Below are positions 24,889 through 33,512 of a DNA stretch of 36,484 nucleotides, piece after piece (within the stretch, counting starts at the first letter, position 1; each line of letters starts with the position of its first letter). Under the pieces are notes generated by a model that saw only the letters and a program-made list of their open reading frames with translations, was not told where the DNA came from and did not search any database. Origin of the DNA: Candidatus Kuenenia stuttgartensis. GTDB lineage: Bacteria; Planctomycetota; Planctomycetia; Planctomycetales; Planctomycetaceae. The stretch lies in assembly GCA_945904015.1 (NCBI GenBank), contig CAMDPK010000070.1, forward strand, positions 1 to 36,484, in the 5' to 3' direction. The translations under genes were made by a program, and so were the position numbers.

Positions 24889-27375
24889 ATGACTGAAAAG
24901 ACACGGATTGAAATTGCTCTTTTGTTGCCCGCGGTGCCGGATGCTCGTGATGCGTGCGTGCAGCGACTCGGCGACTTGCTGAGAGCGAACGAAGGCATCG
25001 AGGCCGCACACCTTCCGGACATGAACGGCAAGGAGCCCGGCCAAATCTGCATCCACTATGACCCCGCCCGACTGTCGATCGGTGAGGTTCGAGATCTGGC
25101 CCGCCGAGCTGGAGCGGAACTCGACAAGCGGTTCGGGCACTTGTTGCTCAAGTCGGAACCGATGCACGCTCGCCAGGCGCGCACGGTCGAATCGCGAGCG
25201 AAGCAAATCACTGGGGTGCTGGAAGCCGCGGCTTCTTCCGCTGGCGTACTGCGTATCGAGTTTGATCGCGAATCCGCCGACGAAGCGGCTGTCCGAGCGG
25301 CGGTGCAAAAGATCGGTGTGCGAATCCTCGAAGTGCAGAAGAAGCGGACGCCAGCCGAACCCTCCGAAGCGGAACGCAAGCCTGCCGGTAAAGAACACGA
25401 ACATGCGCATGGCGGACTGTTTGGCGAGCGGACAGAGCTGGTTTTCGCCACGCTCTGCGGCGGGCTGCTGCTCATCGGCTGGCTGCTGTCGGCGTTGACC
25501 GGCATCACGCCGTGGGTGCCGTGGGGTCTTTATCTGGCCGCGTATTTGTTCGGCGGCCTTTTCATGGTTCGCGATGCGATCGAGGATCTCCGCGCCGGTC
25601 GTTTTGACATTGATTTCCTGATGCTGGTGGCCGCCGTTGGTGCCGGCACGCTCGGCGAATGGGCCGAAGGCGCTCTGCTGCTCTTTCTATTCAGCCTTGG
25701 ACACGCGCTCGAACATTTTGCGATGGGCCGTGCCAAACGGGCGATCGAAGCCCTGGCAGAACTCGCACCCCAAACCGCGCTGGTTCGTCGTGAAAGCAAG
25801 ACCGAAGAAGTGCCGGTGGAACAACTCCGGGCTGGGGACGTGGTGATCGTCAAACCGAACGAGCGGATTCCGGCGGATGGGTTCGTGATCAAGGGAGAAG
25901 GGAGCGTCAATCAGGCCCCCATTACCGGTGAGAGCGTGCCCGTGGATAAGCGGCCCGTCGATGATCCGCAGAAGGCGGCGGCGAATCCCGAACGGCTCGA
26001 TCCGGAATATCGCGCTTTCGCCGGCACCATCAATGGCAGCGGCGCGCTGGAGATTCAGGTCACGAAACTCGCCAGTGAATCCACGCTCGCCCGCGTGGTC
26101 CAAATGGTGAGCGAGGCTGAAACGCAAAAGTCCCCCACGCAACGGTTCGCCGACAAGTTCGAGCGTTACTTCGTGCCTACGGTGCTGGCGTTTGTCGTCC
26201 TGCTGTTGTTCGCCTGGGCGGTCATCGACGAGCCGTTCAGCACATCGTTCTATCGCGCGATGGCGGTGCTCGTGGCAGCCAGTCCCTGTGCTTTGGCAAT
26301 CTCGACCCCGAGCGCCGTCTTGAGCGGCGTGGCTCGCGCGGCTCGTGGCGGAGTGCTTATTAAAGGTGGCGGGCCGCTGGAGAACTTGGGAACGGTCGGC
26401 GCGATCGCGTTCGATAAGACCGGCACATTGACCGAAGGCAAGCCACGTCTGACCGACGTCGTCACGTCAGACGGCGGCACCGAAGGCGAGCTACTACGCG
26501 TGGCCATTGCCGTTGAGAGTCTCAGCGACCATCCACTCGCTGCCGCCGTGGTGATGGGCGGCAAAGAACGGCTGAAGAGCGATTCGGCTTTACAAGCTCA
26601 CGACGTGCAAAGCATCACCGGCCGTGGAGTCAAAGCCACCGTTGACGGTCAGCCGGTTTACATCGGCAAAGAAAACCTTTTCGCCGAAGTCGAGGGTCCA
26701 CCGCTACCCGATGCGTTGCGCGCCTCTGTCGAGAAGCTGAAGACCAGCGGACGCACGACGATGATCGTCCGGCGTGGCGACACTTACCTCGGCGTGTTGG
26801 GCTTGATGGACACACCGCGCGAAGCGGCCAAGAACGTGATTGCTCGCTTACGAGAGCTTGGCATCCGGCGAATGATCATGCTCTCTGGTGACAATCAACA
26901 GGTTGCCAATGCGGTCGCCAAAGAAGTCGGTCTCGACGAAGCCTGGGGTGACTTAATGCCCGATGACAAAGTCGCGGCGATCAAGAAGCTCAGCGCACAA
27001 GAGGGTGTCGCGATGGTGGGCGACGGCGTGAACGACGCTCCCGCGATGGCCAATGCCACTGTCGGAATCGCGATGGGTGCGGCAGGTTCCGATGTTGCTC
27101 TGGAAACCGCCGATGTGGCGTTGATGGCCGACGACTTAAACCACCTCCCGTTCGTCGTCGGCCTGAGCCGACAAACGAGCCGGATCATTCGGCAGAATCT
27201 CTGGCTCAGCCTCGGCATGGTCGCCTTCCTCGTTCCCGCAAGCGTACTTGGACTGCGACTGGGGGCAGCCGTCGTGCTCCATGAAGGTTCGACGCTTCTG
27301 GTGGTCCTCAATGCCCTCCGGCTCCTGGCGTATCAAGCCAAGAACAATGGAGAATCGAAGACCCAAGCAGGTTGA
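24889..27375 (+). CDS. P1B-4-type heavy-metal-transporting ATPase
   Basis: 828 residues. The N-terminus has two ferredoxin-like HMA-type folds without CxxC (about 5-75 and 100-155) and a short His-rich stretch KEHEHAHGG near 165. The membrane and catalytic part has actuator ITGESVP, metal-site SPC (465-467) in place of the usual CPC, phosphorylated Asp509 in DKTGTLT, a SDHPLA nucleotide motif, GDGVNDAP, and HEGS in the last helix pair (His798-Glu799-Gly800). SPC plus HEG-x-T defines subgroup P1B-4, whose members export Co(II), Zn(II), Fe(II) or related ions. It is therefore not a typical ZntA/CadA. It shares the operon with ars and persulfide genes. The ATG at 24889 is the ORF start. Confidence 0.93.
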   Translation: MTEKTRIEIALLLPAVPDARDACVQRLGDLLRANEGIEAAHLPDMNGKEPGQICIHYDPARLSIGEVRDLARRAGAELDKRFGHLLLKSEPMHARQARTVESRAKQITGVLEAAASSAGVLRIEFDRESADEAAVRAAVQKIGVRILEVQKKRTPAEPSEAERKPAGKEHEHAHGGLFGERTELVFATLCGGLLLIGWLLSALTGITPWVPWGLYLAAYLFGGLFMVRDAIEDLRAGRFDIDFLMLVAAVGAGTLGEWAEGALLLFLFSLGHALEHFAMGRAKRAIEALAELAPQTALVRRESKTEEVPVEQLRAGDVVIVKPNERIPADGFVIKGEGSVNQAPITGESVPVDKRPVDDPQKAAANPERLDPEYRAFAGTINGSGALEIQVTKLASESTLARVVQMVSEAETQKSPTQRFADKFERYFVPTVLAFVVLLLFAWAVIDEPFSTSFYRAMAVLVAASPCALAISTPSAVLSGVARAARGGVLIKGGGPLENLGTVGAIAFDKTGTLTEGKPRLTDVVTSDGGTEGELLRVAIAVESLSDHPLAAAVVMGGKERLKSDSALQAHDVQSITGRGVKATVDGQPVYIGKENLFAEVEGPPLPDALRASVEKLKTSGRTTMIVRRGDTYLGVLGLMDTPREAAKNVIARLRELGIRRMIMLSGDNQQVANAVAKEVGLDEAWGDLMPDDKVAAIKKLSAQEGVAMVGDGVNDAPAMANATVGIAMGAAGSDVALETADVALMADDLNHLPFVVGLSRQTSRIIRQNLWLSLGMVAFLVPASVLGLRLGAAVVLHEGSTLLVVLNALRLLAYQAKNNGESKTQAG

Positions 27376-27456
27376 TTTCGATTAGGAAACACACGTTACG
27401 CCGCGTGCGTAATTCATTCCCGCCAGTTGTGGTCCACGTTTCAAGGAAACTGAGTG

Positions 27457-28632
27457 ATGTCCTCTCGCAAGTGTTTAGTCACGGTTATTCTCGCGACGTT
27501 CGTGTTGGCTTTTACCGCTGAAGCACAGGAGAAAAGCCTCAAGCCCGGAATCAACGACTCCTTCCGCGACCCCGACGTGAAGCAGTTTGTCGGGCGCTTT
27601 GAAATCGAGAGCCGCGAGGTCTTCGCGCTCCGCAAAGAGATCGTCGCCGCCTGCCAATTGAAACCTGGCCAAACCGTGGCCGACATCGGAGCTGGGACCG
27701 GTCTGTTCACGCGGATGTTCTCCGACGTTGTGGGCAAAGACGGCCGAGTCATCGCGGTGGATATCTCGCAGAAGTTTCTGGATCACATCCAGAAGTCCAG
27801 CCGCGAAGCCGGACAGCAGAACGTCGAGACGTTGCTCTGCAAAGCCGACTCGACCGAGTTGCCGGCCGAGTCAGTCGATGCCGCCTTCATCTGTGACACT
27901 TACCACCACTTCGAATTCCCGTTGAAGACAATGGCGTCGCTCCATCGAGCACTGAAGCCGGGTGGCCGAGTCATTCTCATCGACTTTCGGCGCGTCCCCG
28001 GCACGAGCACCGACTGGGTGCTGAACCATGTTCGCGCCGGCCAGGAAGTCTTCGAGAGCGAAGTGGTGCAATCCGGTTTTCGCAAGACGCGAGAAACCGA
28101 AGGCTTGCTCAAGGAGAATTACCTCGTCGAGTTCACCAAGAGCGCTTCCCCTGGCTTGAAGCCGTTGGAGTTTCCGATCATCGCGGGCTTTGGCGGAGTC
28201 GTGGTGTTGCCGAACGCCGTCGAGAGACCACGGTCGGGAGCGAAGATCGTCTTTGATGTCACCGCCGACGCGAAGCCGAGCGAAGTCAATAAAGGTCTCG
28301 ACCGAGCCGCTCGTCTGTTGAACCTCTACGGCGCGGCCGGCCTCAAAGCGTCCGACATCAAGATCGTGGTCGTTCTGCACGGCGAAGCGACCAAGTCCGC
28401 GTTGAGCGACGAGTTCTATCAACCACGCTTCGGCGTCGAACGAAATCCCAACCTGCCGCTCATCCGCGAACTGCAAAAAGCGGGAGTCGAGTTGTTCGTG
28501 TGCGGACAGGCCCTCAACTACAAGGGCTTCCCGGAGTCTGCCGTGGCGAAGGACTTTCCGATCGCGGACGCGGCGCTGACCGTGACCGTGAACCGACAAC
28601 AGGACGGCTATGGCTACCTCCCGGTTCCGTGA
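27457..28632 (+). CDS. Secreted methyltransferase-DsrE fusion protein
   Basis: 391 residues. A signal peptide (about 1-24, ending AEAQ) precedes a class I SAM-dependent methyltransferase domain (about 50-215; SAM motif DIGAGTG at 76-82, acidic AVD end of strand 2, ALKPGGRVILIDF post-motif) and a DsrE-type domain (about 265-380) with Cys349 in FVCGQAL, the position of the sulfur-carrying Cys in DsrE/TusD proteins. The pairing with a sulfur-carrier domain suggests methylation of a sulfur or metalloid compound, but SAM is not expected outside the cytoplasm, so either the leader is uncleaved or the methyltransferase part has another ligand. AAGGAAA precedes ATG 27457; the in-frame GTG at 27454 is an alternative. 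The gene fits between the metal ATPase and the CoA-disulfide reductase genes. Confidence 0.85.
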   Translation: MSSRKCLVTVILATFVLAFTAEAQEKSLKPGINDSFRDPDVKQFVGRFEIESREVFALRKEIVAACQLKPGQTVADIGAGTGLFTRMFSDVVGKDGRVIAVDISQKFLDHIQKSSREAGQQNVETLLCKADSTELPAESVDAAFICDTYHHFEFPLKTMASLHRALKPGGRVILIDFRRVPGTSTDWVLNHVRAGQEVFESEVVQSGFRKTRETEGLLKENYLVEFTKSASPGLKPLEFPIIAGFGGVVVLPNAVERPRSGAKIVFDVTADAKPSEVNKGLDRAARLLNLYGAAGLKASDIKIVVVLHGEATKSALSDEFYQPRFGVERNPNLPLIRELQKAGVELFVCGQALNYKGFPESAVAKDFPIADAALTVTVNRQQDGYGYLPVP

Positions 28633-28708
28633 TGCCGACGCGCGTCAGCAACTCTCACAACACCATCGGCAGGGTTGCCTAACGTCTCGAAGTGAAGGAG
28701 TTTCGATC

Positions 28709-30358
28709 ATGAATCTGTTGATTGTTGGTGGTGTGGCCGGTGGAGCTTCCGCCGCCGCTCGTGCCCGTCGCCTTTCCGAAGAGGCCCACATTGTTCTGTT
28801 TGAGCGTGGCCCGGATGTGTCGTTCGCCAACTGTGGCCTGCCGTATTACCTCGGTGGAGAAATCGCTGAACGAGAAAAACTGCTCGTCGCTAAGCCCGCG
28901 CTGTTGCGGTCACGTTTCAACCTCGATGTGCGGACCCAGTCGTCCGTCGAAGCGATCGACCGGACTAAGAAAACTGTTCGAGTTCGTGATCTCGCTTCGG
29001 GACGTGAGTACGAGGAACCCTACGACAAGCTGATCCTCGCCACCGGAGCGGCACCTTTTCGACCGGCGATTCCCGGCATCGACTTGGCCGGCGTGTACAC
29101 GTTGCGGAACTTGCAGGACACCGACGCGATCAAGGAGTGCGTGGATCGGGGCGTGAAGCAGACCGTTCTCTTGGGAGGCGGCTTCATCTGCCTGGAACTC
29201 GCGGAGAACTTCGTCCGACGTGGCATCGCGACAACGGTGGTCGAAAAGAACGGGCAGATTCTGACCCCCTTCGACAAGGAGATGACCACGCCTATCGTTC
29301 AAGAGTTGGCGGACAAAGGGGTCACGCTGCTGCTCGGCCAGACTGCCGAAGCGTTGGAGCAAACCGCCGATGGCTTGATCGTCTGCTTGAATTCTGGACA
29401 GCGACTGCCTGCCCAACTGGTGGTCTTCGGAGTGGGAGTGCGCCCCGAAAACAAGCTGGCATTCGATGCGGATTTGGAAGTCGGGCCGCGTGGCGGCATC
29501 CGGGTCAACGAGTTTCTTCAAACCAATGATCCAGACATCTATGCCGTCGGCGATGCCGTCGAGGTCAACGACTTTGTTTCTGGCGATCCAACTCAAGTGC
29601 CGTTGGCCGGACCCGCCAATCGGCAAGGCCGGATCGCTGCGGACAACATTTTCGGACGCGCCGTCCGATATCGAGGAACGCAGGGGACCGCCATCGTCGG
29701 CGTGTTCGACAAGACGGCCGCGATGACCGGGGCTTCGGAAAAGGCTCTGCGTCAAACCAATCGGCCGTTCCGCAAGATCTACATCCACCCGGTCCATCAC
29801 GCCGGCTACTACCCCGGTGCCGAGGGGATGTCGTTGAAACTCTTGTTCGATCCGCAGTCGGGACGCATTCTCGGTGCGCAGGCCGTCGGTGGAGCTGGTG
29901 TGGATAAGCGGATCGACGTGCTGGCCGTGGCCATCCAGGCGGGCATGACCGTCTTCGATTTGGAAGAGATGGAACTGGCTTACGCACCGCAATACGGATC
30001 AGCCAAAGACCCGATCAACATGGCGGGCTTCGTCGCTGGCGGATTGCTGCGTGGAGATCATCCGCAGGTCGATGTCGAGGCGGTCTTGGCAACTCCAACT
30101 GCCGACCGACCGTTTCTGTTGGACGTTCGCACGCCGCAGGAATTTGCATCCGGCCACATCCCCGGAGCCGTGAACATTCCCGTGGATGAGTTGCGGTCTC
30201 GCCTAAGCGAACTGCCCCGCGACCAAAAGATTGCCGCCTATTGCCAAGTGGGACAGCGCGGCTACCTGGCGACCCGCATTCTGCTGCAAGCCGGTTTCTC
30301 CGCAGCGAACGTGGGAGGCGGCTACAAGACGTACAAACTCTTTCAGCCGTCTGCCTGA
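28709..30358 (+). CDS. CoA-disulfide/persulfide reductase with C-terminal rhodanese
   Basis: 549 residues. An FAD- and NAD(P)H-dependent single-cysteine disulfide reductase (about 1-445) has FAD motif GGVAGGASAAARARR, redox Cys42 in NCGLPYYLGG, NAD motif LLGGGFICLELAENF, and FAD motif YAVGDAVEV. A rhodanese domain (about 460-548) with Cys512 in YCQVGQRG follows. This order is that of CoA-disulfide reductase-rhodanese fusions (NADH-dependent persulfide reductase, Npsr/CdrA type), which reduce CoA- or glutathione-persulfide or polysulfide to sulfide. It closes the arsenic/sulfur operon. AAGGAG nine bases before the ATG supports 28709; the longer frame to 28610 overlaps the preceding gene. Confidence 0.93.
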   Translation: MNLLIVGGVAGGASAAARARRLSEEAHIVLFERGPDVSFANCGLPYYLGGEIAEREKLLVAKPALLRSRFNLDVRTQSSVEAIDRTKKTVRVRDLASGREYEEPYDKLILATGAAPFRPAIPGIDLAGVYTLRNLQDTDAIKECVDRGVKQTVLLGGGFICLELAENFVRRGIATTVVEKNGQILTPFDKEMTTPIVQELADKGVTLLLGQTAEALEQTADGLIVCLNSGQRLPAQLVVFGVGVRPENKLAFDADLEVGPRGGIRVNEFLQTNDPDIYAVGDAVEVNDFVSGDPTQVPLAGPANRQGRIAADNIFGRAVRYRGTQGTAIVGVFDKTAAMTGASEKALRQTNRPFRKIYIHPVHHAGYYPGAEGMSLKLLFDPQSGRILGAQAVGGAGVDKRIDVLAVAIQAGMTVFDLEEMELAYAPQYGSAKDPINMAGFVAGGLLRGDHPQVDVEAVLATPTADRPFLLDVRTPQEFASGHIPGAVNIPVDELRSRLSELPRDQKIAAYCQVGQRGYLATRILLQAGFSAANVGGGYKTYKLFQPSA

Positions 30359-30443
30359 AGCGCTCTTTGGAAGGAGAAGGTCATTCGTCACATGTGGCTC
30401 AAAGAGAATCCTTGCAGAGTTCATCAAACTCGCGAATCTCCGA

Positions 30444-30473
30444 CTTACTTCTCTGATTCACCAACGGTACGAT
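30444..30473 (+). promoter_or_regulatory. Candidate promoter of leader copy C
   Basis: TACGAT (30468-30473) with CTTACT 18 nt upstream and CCGACTTACTTCTC shared with copy A. Confidence 0.45.
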
Positions 30474-30589
30474 GCCCGCCGATATGGAACCTGTGTCAAA
30501 CTGCAAACAGTTCCATCGAGACGCTGAATTGAATTTCGGATGACTACTTAAAAGGCAACCCGGCCGTGCCGGGGAGCTGGTTGAAGAGT

Positions 30590-30639
30590 AAGCCGACGTG
30601 ATCGGATCCCTCAGGGGGTTCGGCCACGTCGGCTTTTTT
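30590..30639 (+). terminator. Intrinsic terminator of leader copy C
   Basis: AAGCCGACGTG pairs with CACGTCGGCTT, with a weaker upper stem and CCCTCAGGGG apex, followed by six T. Confidence 0.88.
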
Positions 30640-30689
30640 ATTTGTCTCGGCGAGACGGAGCCGTGATTTTCAGCAGAGGGAGAACCCAG

Positions 30690-31175
30690 ATGATCGAAAC
30701 CCAATCAGCAATTGAGACCCCTTCAGAAAGAGCCGAACTCCCGTCAGAAATCGGAGCGGCGAAACAGTTGGCTGACGTGGTGCGTCAGTTTGAGAAGGAG
30801 CGGACGGGCCGCATGCCAGTATCTGTCACTGCGGAACTGGTGGATGTTTCGCTGGTGATCACTCTGCACGGTGAGTTGTCCCCCGCGGAGATAGACCTCG
30901 CCAAAACACCGGATGGGGCTGCTGAGGTCCAAGAGCTGCATCGACAACTTTTCCTCACCTCCTGCGGTTCACTGCTCAAGGAGATTGAGGTCATCACCGG
31001 AGTCGCCGTGCTGGAAGCCACCTCGGAAGTCACCACGGAGACCGGCACCGTGGTCCAGGTTTTCGTGCTGGCCGCCAGTGTCGCAGCCAGTACGTGGACC
31101 GAATTGTCGAGCGAACTGACTTCTGTGAATCCGTTATGCGGCAATAAGGAACGGGTCTTGGACGGCGAAGGCTAG
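30690..31175 (+). CDS. DUF2294-like protein
   Basis: 161 residues, cytoplasmic. The middle (about 25-130), with KERTGRMPVSVTAELVDVSL, LHGELSPAEIDLAKTPDG, LHRQLF and ETGTVVQVFVLA, follows the DUF2294 pattern seen in many bacteria and archaea. The biochemical role of that family is not established. It is the first gene after leader copy C and heads a compact set with a coiled-coil protein, a 2TM protein and a PP2C phosphatase. AGGGAG precedes the ATG at 30690; the longer frame from 30642 would begin inside the leader terminator. The 40 or so extra C-terminal residues are unlike the domain core. Confidence 0.75.
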   Translation: MIETQSAIETPSERAELPSEIGAAKQLADVVRQFEKERTGRMPVSVTAELVDVSLVITLHGELSPAEIDLAKTPDGAAEVQELHRQLFLTSCGSLLKEIEVITGVAVLEATSEVTTETGTVVQVFVLAASVAASTWTELSSELTSVNPLCGNKERVLDGEG

Positions 31176-31288
31176 TGCTTTGTCATCTCTTCAATTGGGG
31201 GTTCGATCACAATTCGGAATCTCAGTCGTGGAACGACTGAGCTACGTATAGGCCAGTCATCACTCAACAATGAGAAGGGGCAACCATC

Positions 31289-31576
31289 ATGGGACTGCGG
31301 GAAGCCTACGTGGAGGAGCACGAGGCTCAACTCAGTCTGTGGGATAAGGAGATCAAACAACTGGAGGCCAAGGCCGACATGGCCAGGGCGGAGCCGATGA
31401 TTCCGTACTACGACCATCTGCGGTCGTTGCACATCCAACGCATGACCGTTCAAGAAAGTCTGCGCGAAGTGCAGCAGGCCACCACTGAAAAGTGGGAAAG
31501 TTTCAAAATCAATTTGGAGAGTGACTGGCAAGCTTTAAGAGGCGGATTAATCAGAACCATTGCGAAATTTCAGTAG
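31289..31576 (+). CDS. Small coiled-coil protein (sll1863-like stress family)
   Basis: 95 residues, highly charged, with one long heptad-rich helix (about 1-80; EEHEAQLSLWDKEIKQLEAK, then a second run ending ATTEKWESFKINLES). The pattern of two coils with Trp in LWDKEI and KWESFK is that of the sll1863-type stress-response proteins described in cyanobacteria and found next to stress genes elsewhere. No catalytic motif is seen. The ATG at 31289 has AGAAGGGG upstream. It lies 113 nt after the DUF2294 gene and 65 nt before the 2TM gene. Confidence 0.7.
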   Translation: MGLREAYVEEHEAQLSLWDKEIKQLEAKADMARAEPMIPYYDHLRSLHIQRMTVQESLREVQQATTEKWESFKINLESDWQALRGGLIRTIAKFQ

Positions 31577-31640
31577 GGCGGAACTCAGCCAGTTCGCCGA
31601 CCCTCGTTCGCACAATTTTCCAAGAAAAAGGAGAGAGACG

Positions 31641-31952
31641 ATGACGACGATAACAGAGACAGAACGCCACCAGAGGGTTCGACAACAGGTGCAGAAACTG
31701 AAGGATTTTTGGATCCATGTCGCCATGTTCGTGATCGTGAACATAGCCATCACCACGTTTAATCTGATGAAGCAGCCAGACAAAATCTGGTTCCATTGGG
31801 TTCTCATGGGCTGGGGTGCTGGAATTTTGCTTCACTGTTTCCAGGTGTTTGGCGATGGAGTCGCCAGCGGCTGGGAGGAGAAAAAAATCAAAGAGCTCGA
31901 GAAACAGGACGAGGAGAAAGAGGCATCCCAGCCCAAATCTTCTGCCACCTGA
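31641..31952 (+). CDS. 2TM-domain membrane protein
   Basis: 103 residues: a charged N-terminus, two hydrophobic segments (about 25-43, FWIHVAMFVIVNIAITTFN; about 52-72, WFHWVLMGWGAGILLHCFQV) and a Lys/Glu-rich coiled tail. The FWIH and WVLMGWGAGIL-x-H motifs are those of the 2TM domain family, sometimes fused to histidine kinases or found alone. The role is not known. AAGGAG at good spacing supports the ATG at 31641, rather than the longer frame from 31560 that overlaps the coiled-coil gene. Confidence 0.8.
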   Translation: MTTITETERHQRVRQQVQKLKDFWIHVAMFVIVNIAITTFNLMKQPDKIWFHWVLMGWGAGILLHCFQVFGDGVASGWEEKKIKELEKQDEEKEASQPKSSAT

Positions 31953-32043
31953 CGGCATCAAACATTTTTAATCGTAGCTCGACCCCAATTGGTGCAGACG
32001 CACTTAACGGAGAATGGTTTCTCATGAATTGGAGTGAATCCTG

Positions 32044-32949
32044 ATGCCACTTCCCCCGACTGATCCTGAAATCAACTTGAGTCCGCCCGGTCAACCCGAT
32101 CCCGAATCTCAACCGATGAGCGTGCGCAGCTTCGGCATGACAGACCGCGGGCTTGTGCGCGAATCGAACGAAGATCAGTTCTTGATCGCGGTATTAACCA
32201 AGGCGCTAGAAATTCAGCAGTCCAGCTTGCCCCAGGCACAGGCTAAGTATGCGGATGACAAGGGACATATCTTCGTGGTCGCCGACGGGATCGGGGGATC
32301 TCCCGCCGGCGAAGAGGCCAGTGCTCTGGCGGTGAAGTCCATCGAAGATTTCCTGGTCAACACACTCAAATGGTTTTTTCAGCTCAGAGGGCCCGACAAA
32401 GAAAACGTGGTCGCCGAGTTTCAGGACGCGCTGCGGCGGGCTGATGCCAGTATTTTCAGAGAGGTCGCACAACATCCCGAACTCAACGGAATGGGCACGA
32501 CTCTGACGCTCGCTTATAGCTTGGGAGCAAACCTGTTCGTGGCCAACGCCGGAGACAGCCGCTGCTACTTGTTCCGCGATGGTAAACTCGTGCAATTGAC
32601 CTGCGACCATACTCTAGCCCAGGACATGCTCCGAAAAGGGATGGTCCCGCTGGCCCAATTAGACCGTCTCGATCGTCGCATCGGACATCTCATCACCAAC
32701 GCCATTGGTGGCTACACACCGGGTGTCTGGGCGGAAGCACATAAGGCCACGCTGAATCCCGGCGACGTCTTGCTGCTGGCGACTGACGGTCTGACGAGCG
32801 ACGTCCCAGACGAACGGATCGCAGACACATTGCGGGACGAGCCTGATCCCAAGCTTGCCTGCGAGCGACTCGTGGCTCAGTCGCTTGAGCAGGGTGGGCG
32901 CGACAATGTCACCGTCATTGTGGCACGCTACGAAACATTCGCTGAGTGA
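32044..32949 (+). CDS. PP2C-type serine/threonine protein phosphatase
   Basis: 301 residues with the PP2C metal-binding set in order: RESNEDQF (about 38-45), VADGIGG (about 79-85), GMGTTLTLAY, NAGDSRCYLFRDG, ATDGLTSDV and GGRDNVTVIVARY near the C-terminus. It should remove phosphate from Ser/Thr residues in the cytosol using two Mn/Mg ions. No regulatory domain is attached. It ends the set that starts after leader copy C, and its partner kinase is not in the window. The ATG at 32044 starts a short Pro-rich head; the domain itself begins near residue 27, where an internal ATG also exists. Confidence 0.92.
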   Translation: MPLPPTDPEINLSPPGQPDPESQPMSVRSFGMTDRGLVRESNEDQFLIAVLTKALEIQQSSLPQAQAKYADDKGHIFVVADGIGGSPAGEEASALAVKSIEDFLVNTLKWFFQLRGPDKENVVAEFQDALRRADASIFREVAQHPELNGMGTTLTLAYSLGANLFVANAGDSRCYLFRDGKLVQLTCDHTLAQDMLRKGMVPLAQLDRLDRRIGHLITNAIGGYTPGVWAEAHKATLNPGDVLLLATDGLTSDVPDERIADTLRDEPDPKLACERLVAQSLEQGGRDNVTVIVARYETFAE

Positions 32950-33113
32950 GGGATTGTTGCGGAAGCCATCGAGAATTCGGCCTCTGCCCCTTAAAAGAAC
33001 GAGTTGGAAATACCAGCCAGCGTCGGCATGTGATCGACAGTCACGCTTAGGCTGTTCGACGACGGAGGCGGTTCCACTGAGACATCGCTGGGGTGCCCGT
33101 TACACTGCCGCCC

Positions 33114-33512
33114 ATGACACCACAACAGTTCATCGCCAAGTGGCGGCTGGCGAATCTCTCGGAGCGAAGCGCCGCACAGCAGCACTTTCTCGATCTGTGC
33201 GAGTTGCTCAATCAGCCGAAGCCGGTGGAAGCGGACCCGGAGGGGGCGTGGTACACGTTTGAGCGAGGCGTCCACAAAGTTGGTGGCGGCGAGGGTTGGG
33301 CCGACGTCTGGAAGCGTGGGCATTTCGGTTGGGAATACAAAGGCAAGCGGAAAGACCTGAAGGCGGCCTACAACCAGTTGCTGCAATATCGCGAGGACTT
33401 GGAGAACCCGCCGCTGTTGGTGGTCTGCGATCTCGACCGGTTTGAGGTTCACACCAACTTCACGGGCACGGCGAAGAAGGTGTTCGATAGGCATTCGATC
33501 TGGAAGGGCTGA
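33114..33512 (+). pseudogene. N-terminal fragment of a type IIG-like DNA methyltransferase/restriction enzyme
   Basis: From ATG 33114 about 125 residues (MTPQQFIAKWRLANLSERSA, LDLCELLNQPKP, WYTFERG, GEGWADVWKRGHFGWEYKG, LENPPLLVVCDLDRFEVHTN) match the N-terminus of large MmeI-like proteins of about 900-1000 residues that combine endonuclease and methyltransferase. The match ends near 33488, and the frame stops at 33512. The matching C-terminal piece is at 34575-35087, so one gene was broken and its middle, with the SAM and catalytic motifs, lost. A short N-terminal peptide could still be made, but enzyme activity is not expected. Confidence 0.8.

Larger units (their letters stand above)
30440..30639 (+). 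ncRNA. Leader module, copy C (before the DUF2294 gene)
   Basis: The most divergent of the three copies. P1 is 30484-30490 with 30510-30516 (ATGGAAC/GTTCCAT), where two pairs differ from copy A on both strands, so pairing is kept. The core TTTCGGATGACT is at 30534-30545, the GC hairpin is unchanged and the terminator is 30590-30639. The GTCGG that could form an antiterminator in copies A and B is ATCGA here, weakening that idea. Upstream, CATCAAACT (30422-30430) is shared with copy A. The next gene starts 51 nt after the T-run. The rest of the 331-nt gap shows nothing else. Confidence 0.7.

Noticed and set aside
24753-24896. 47-residue ORF with a VHHHVVNVV stretch overlapping the P1B-4 ATPase start
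   Set aside because: No ribosome-binding site or recognisable feature; the overlap could be coupling but evidence is too thin.
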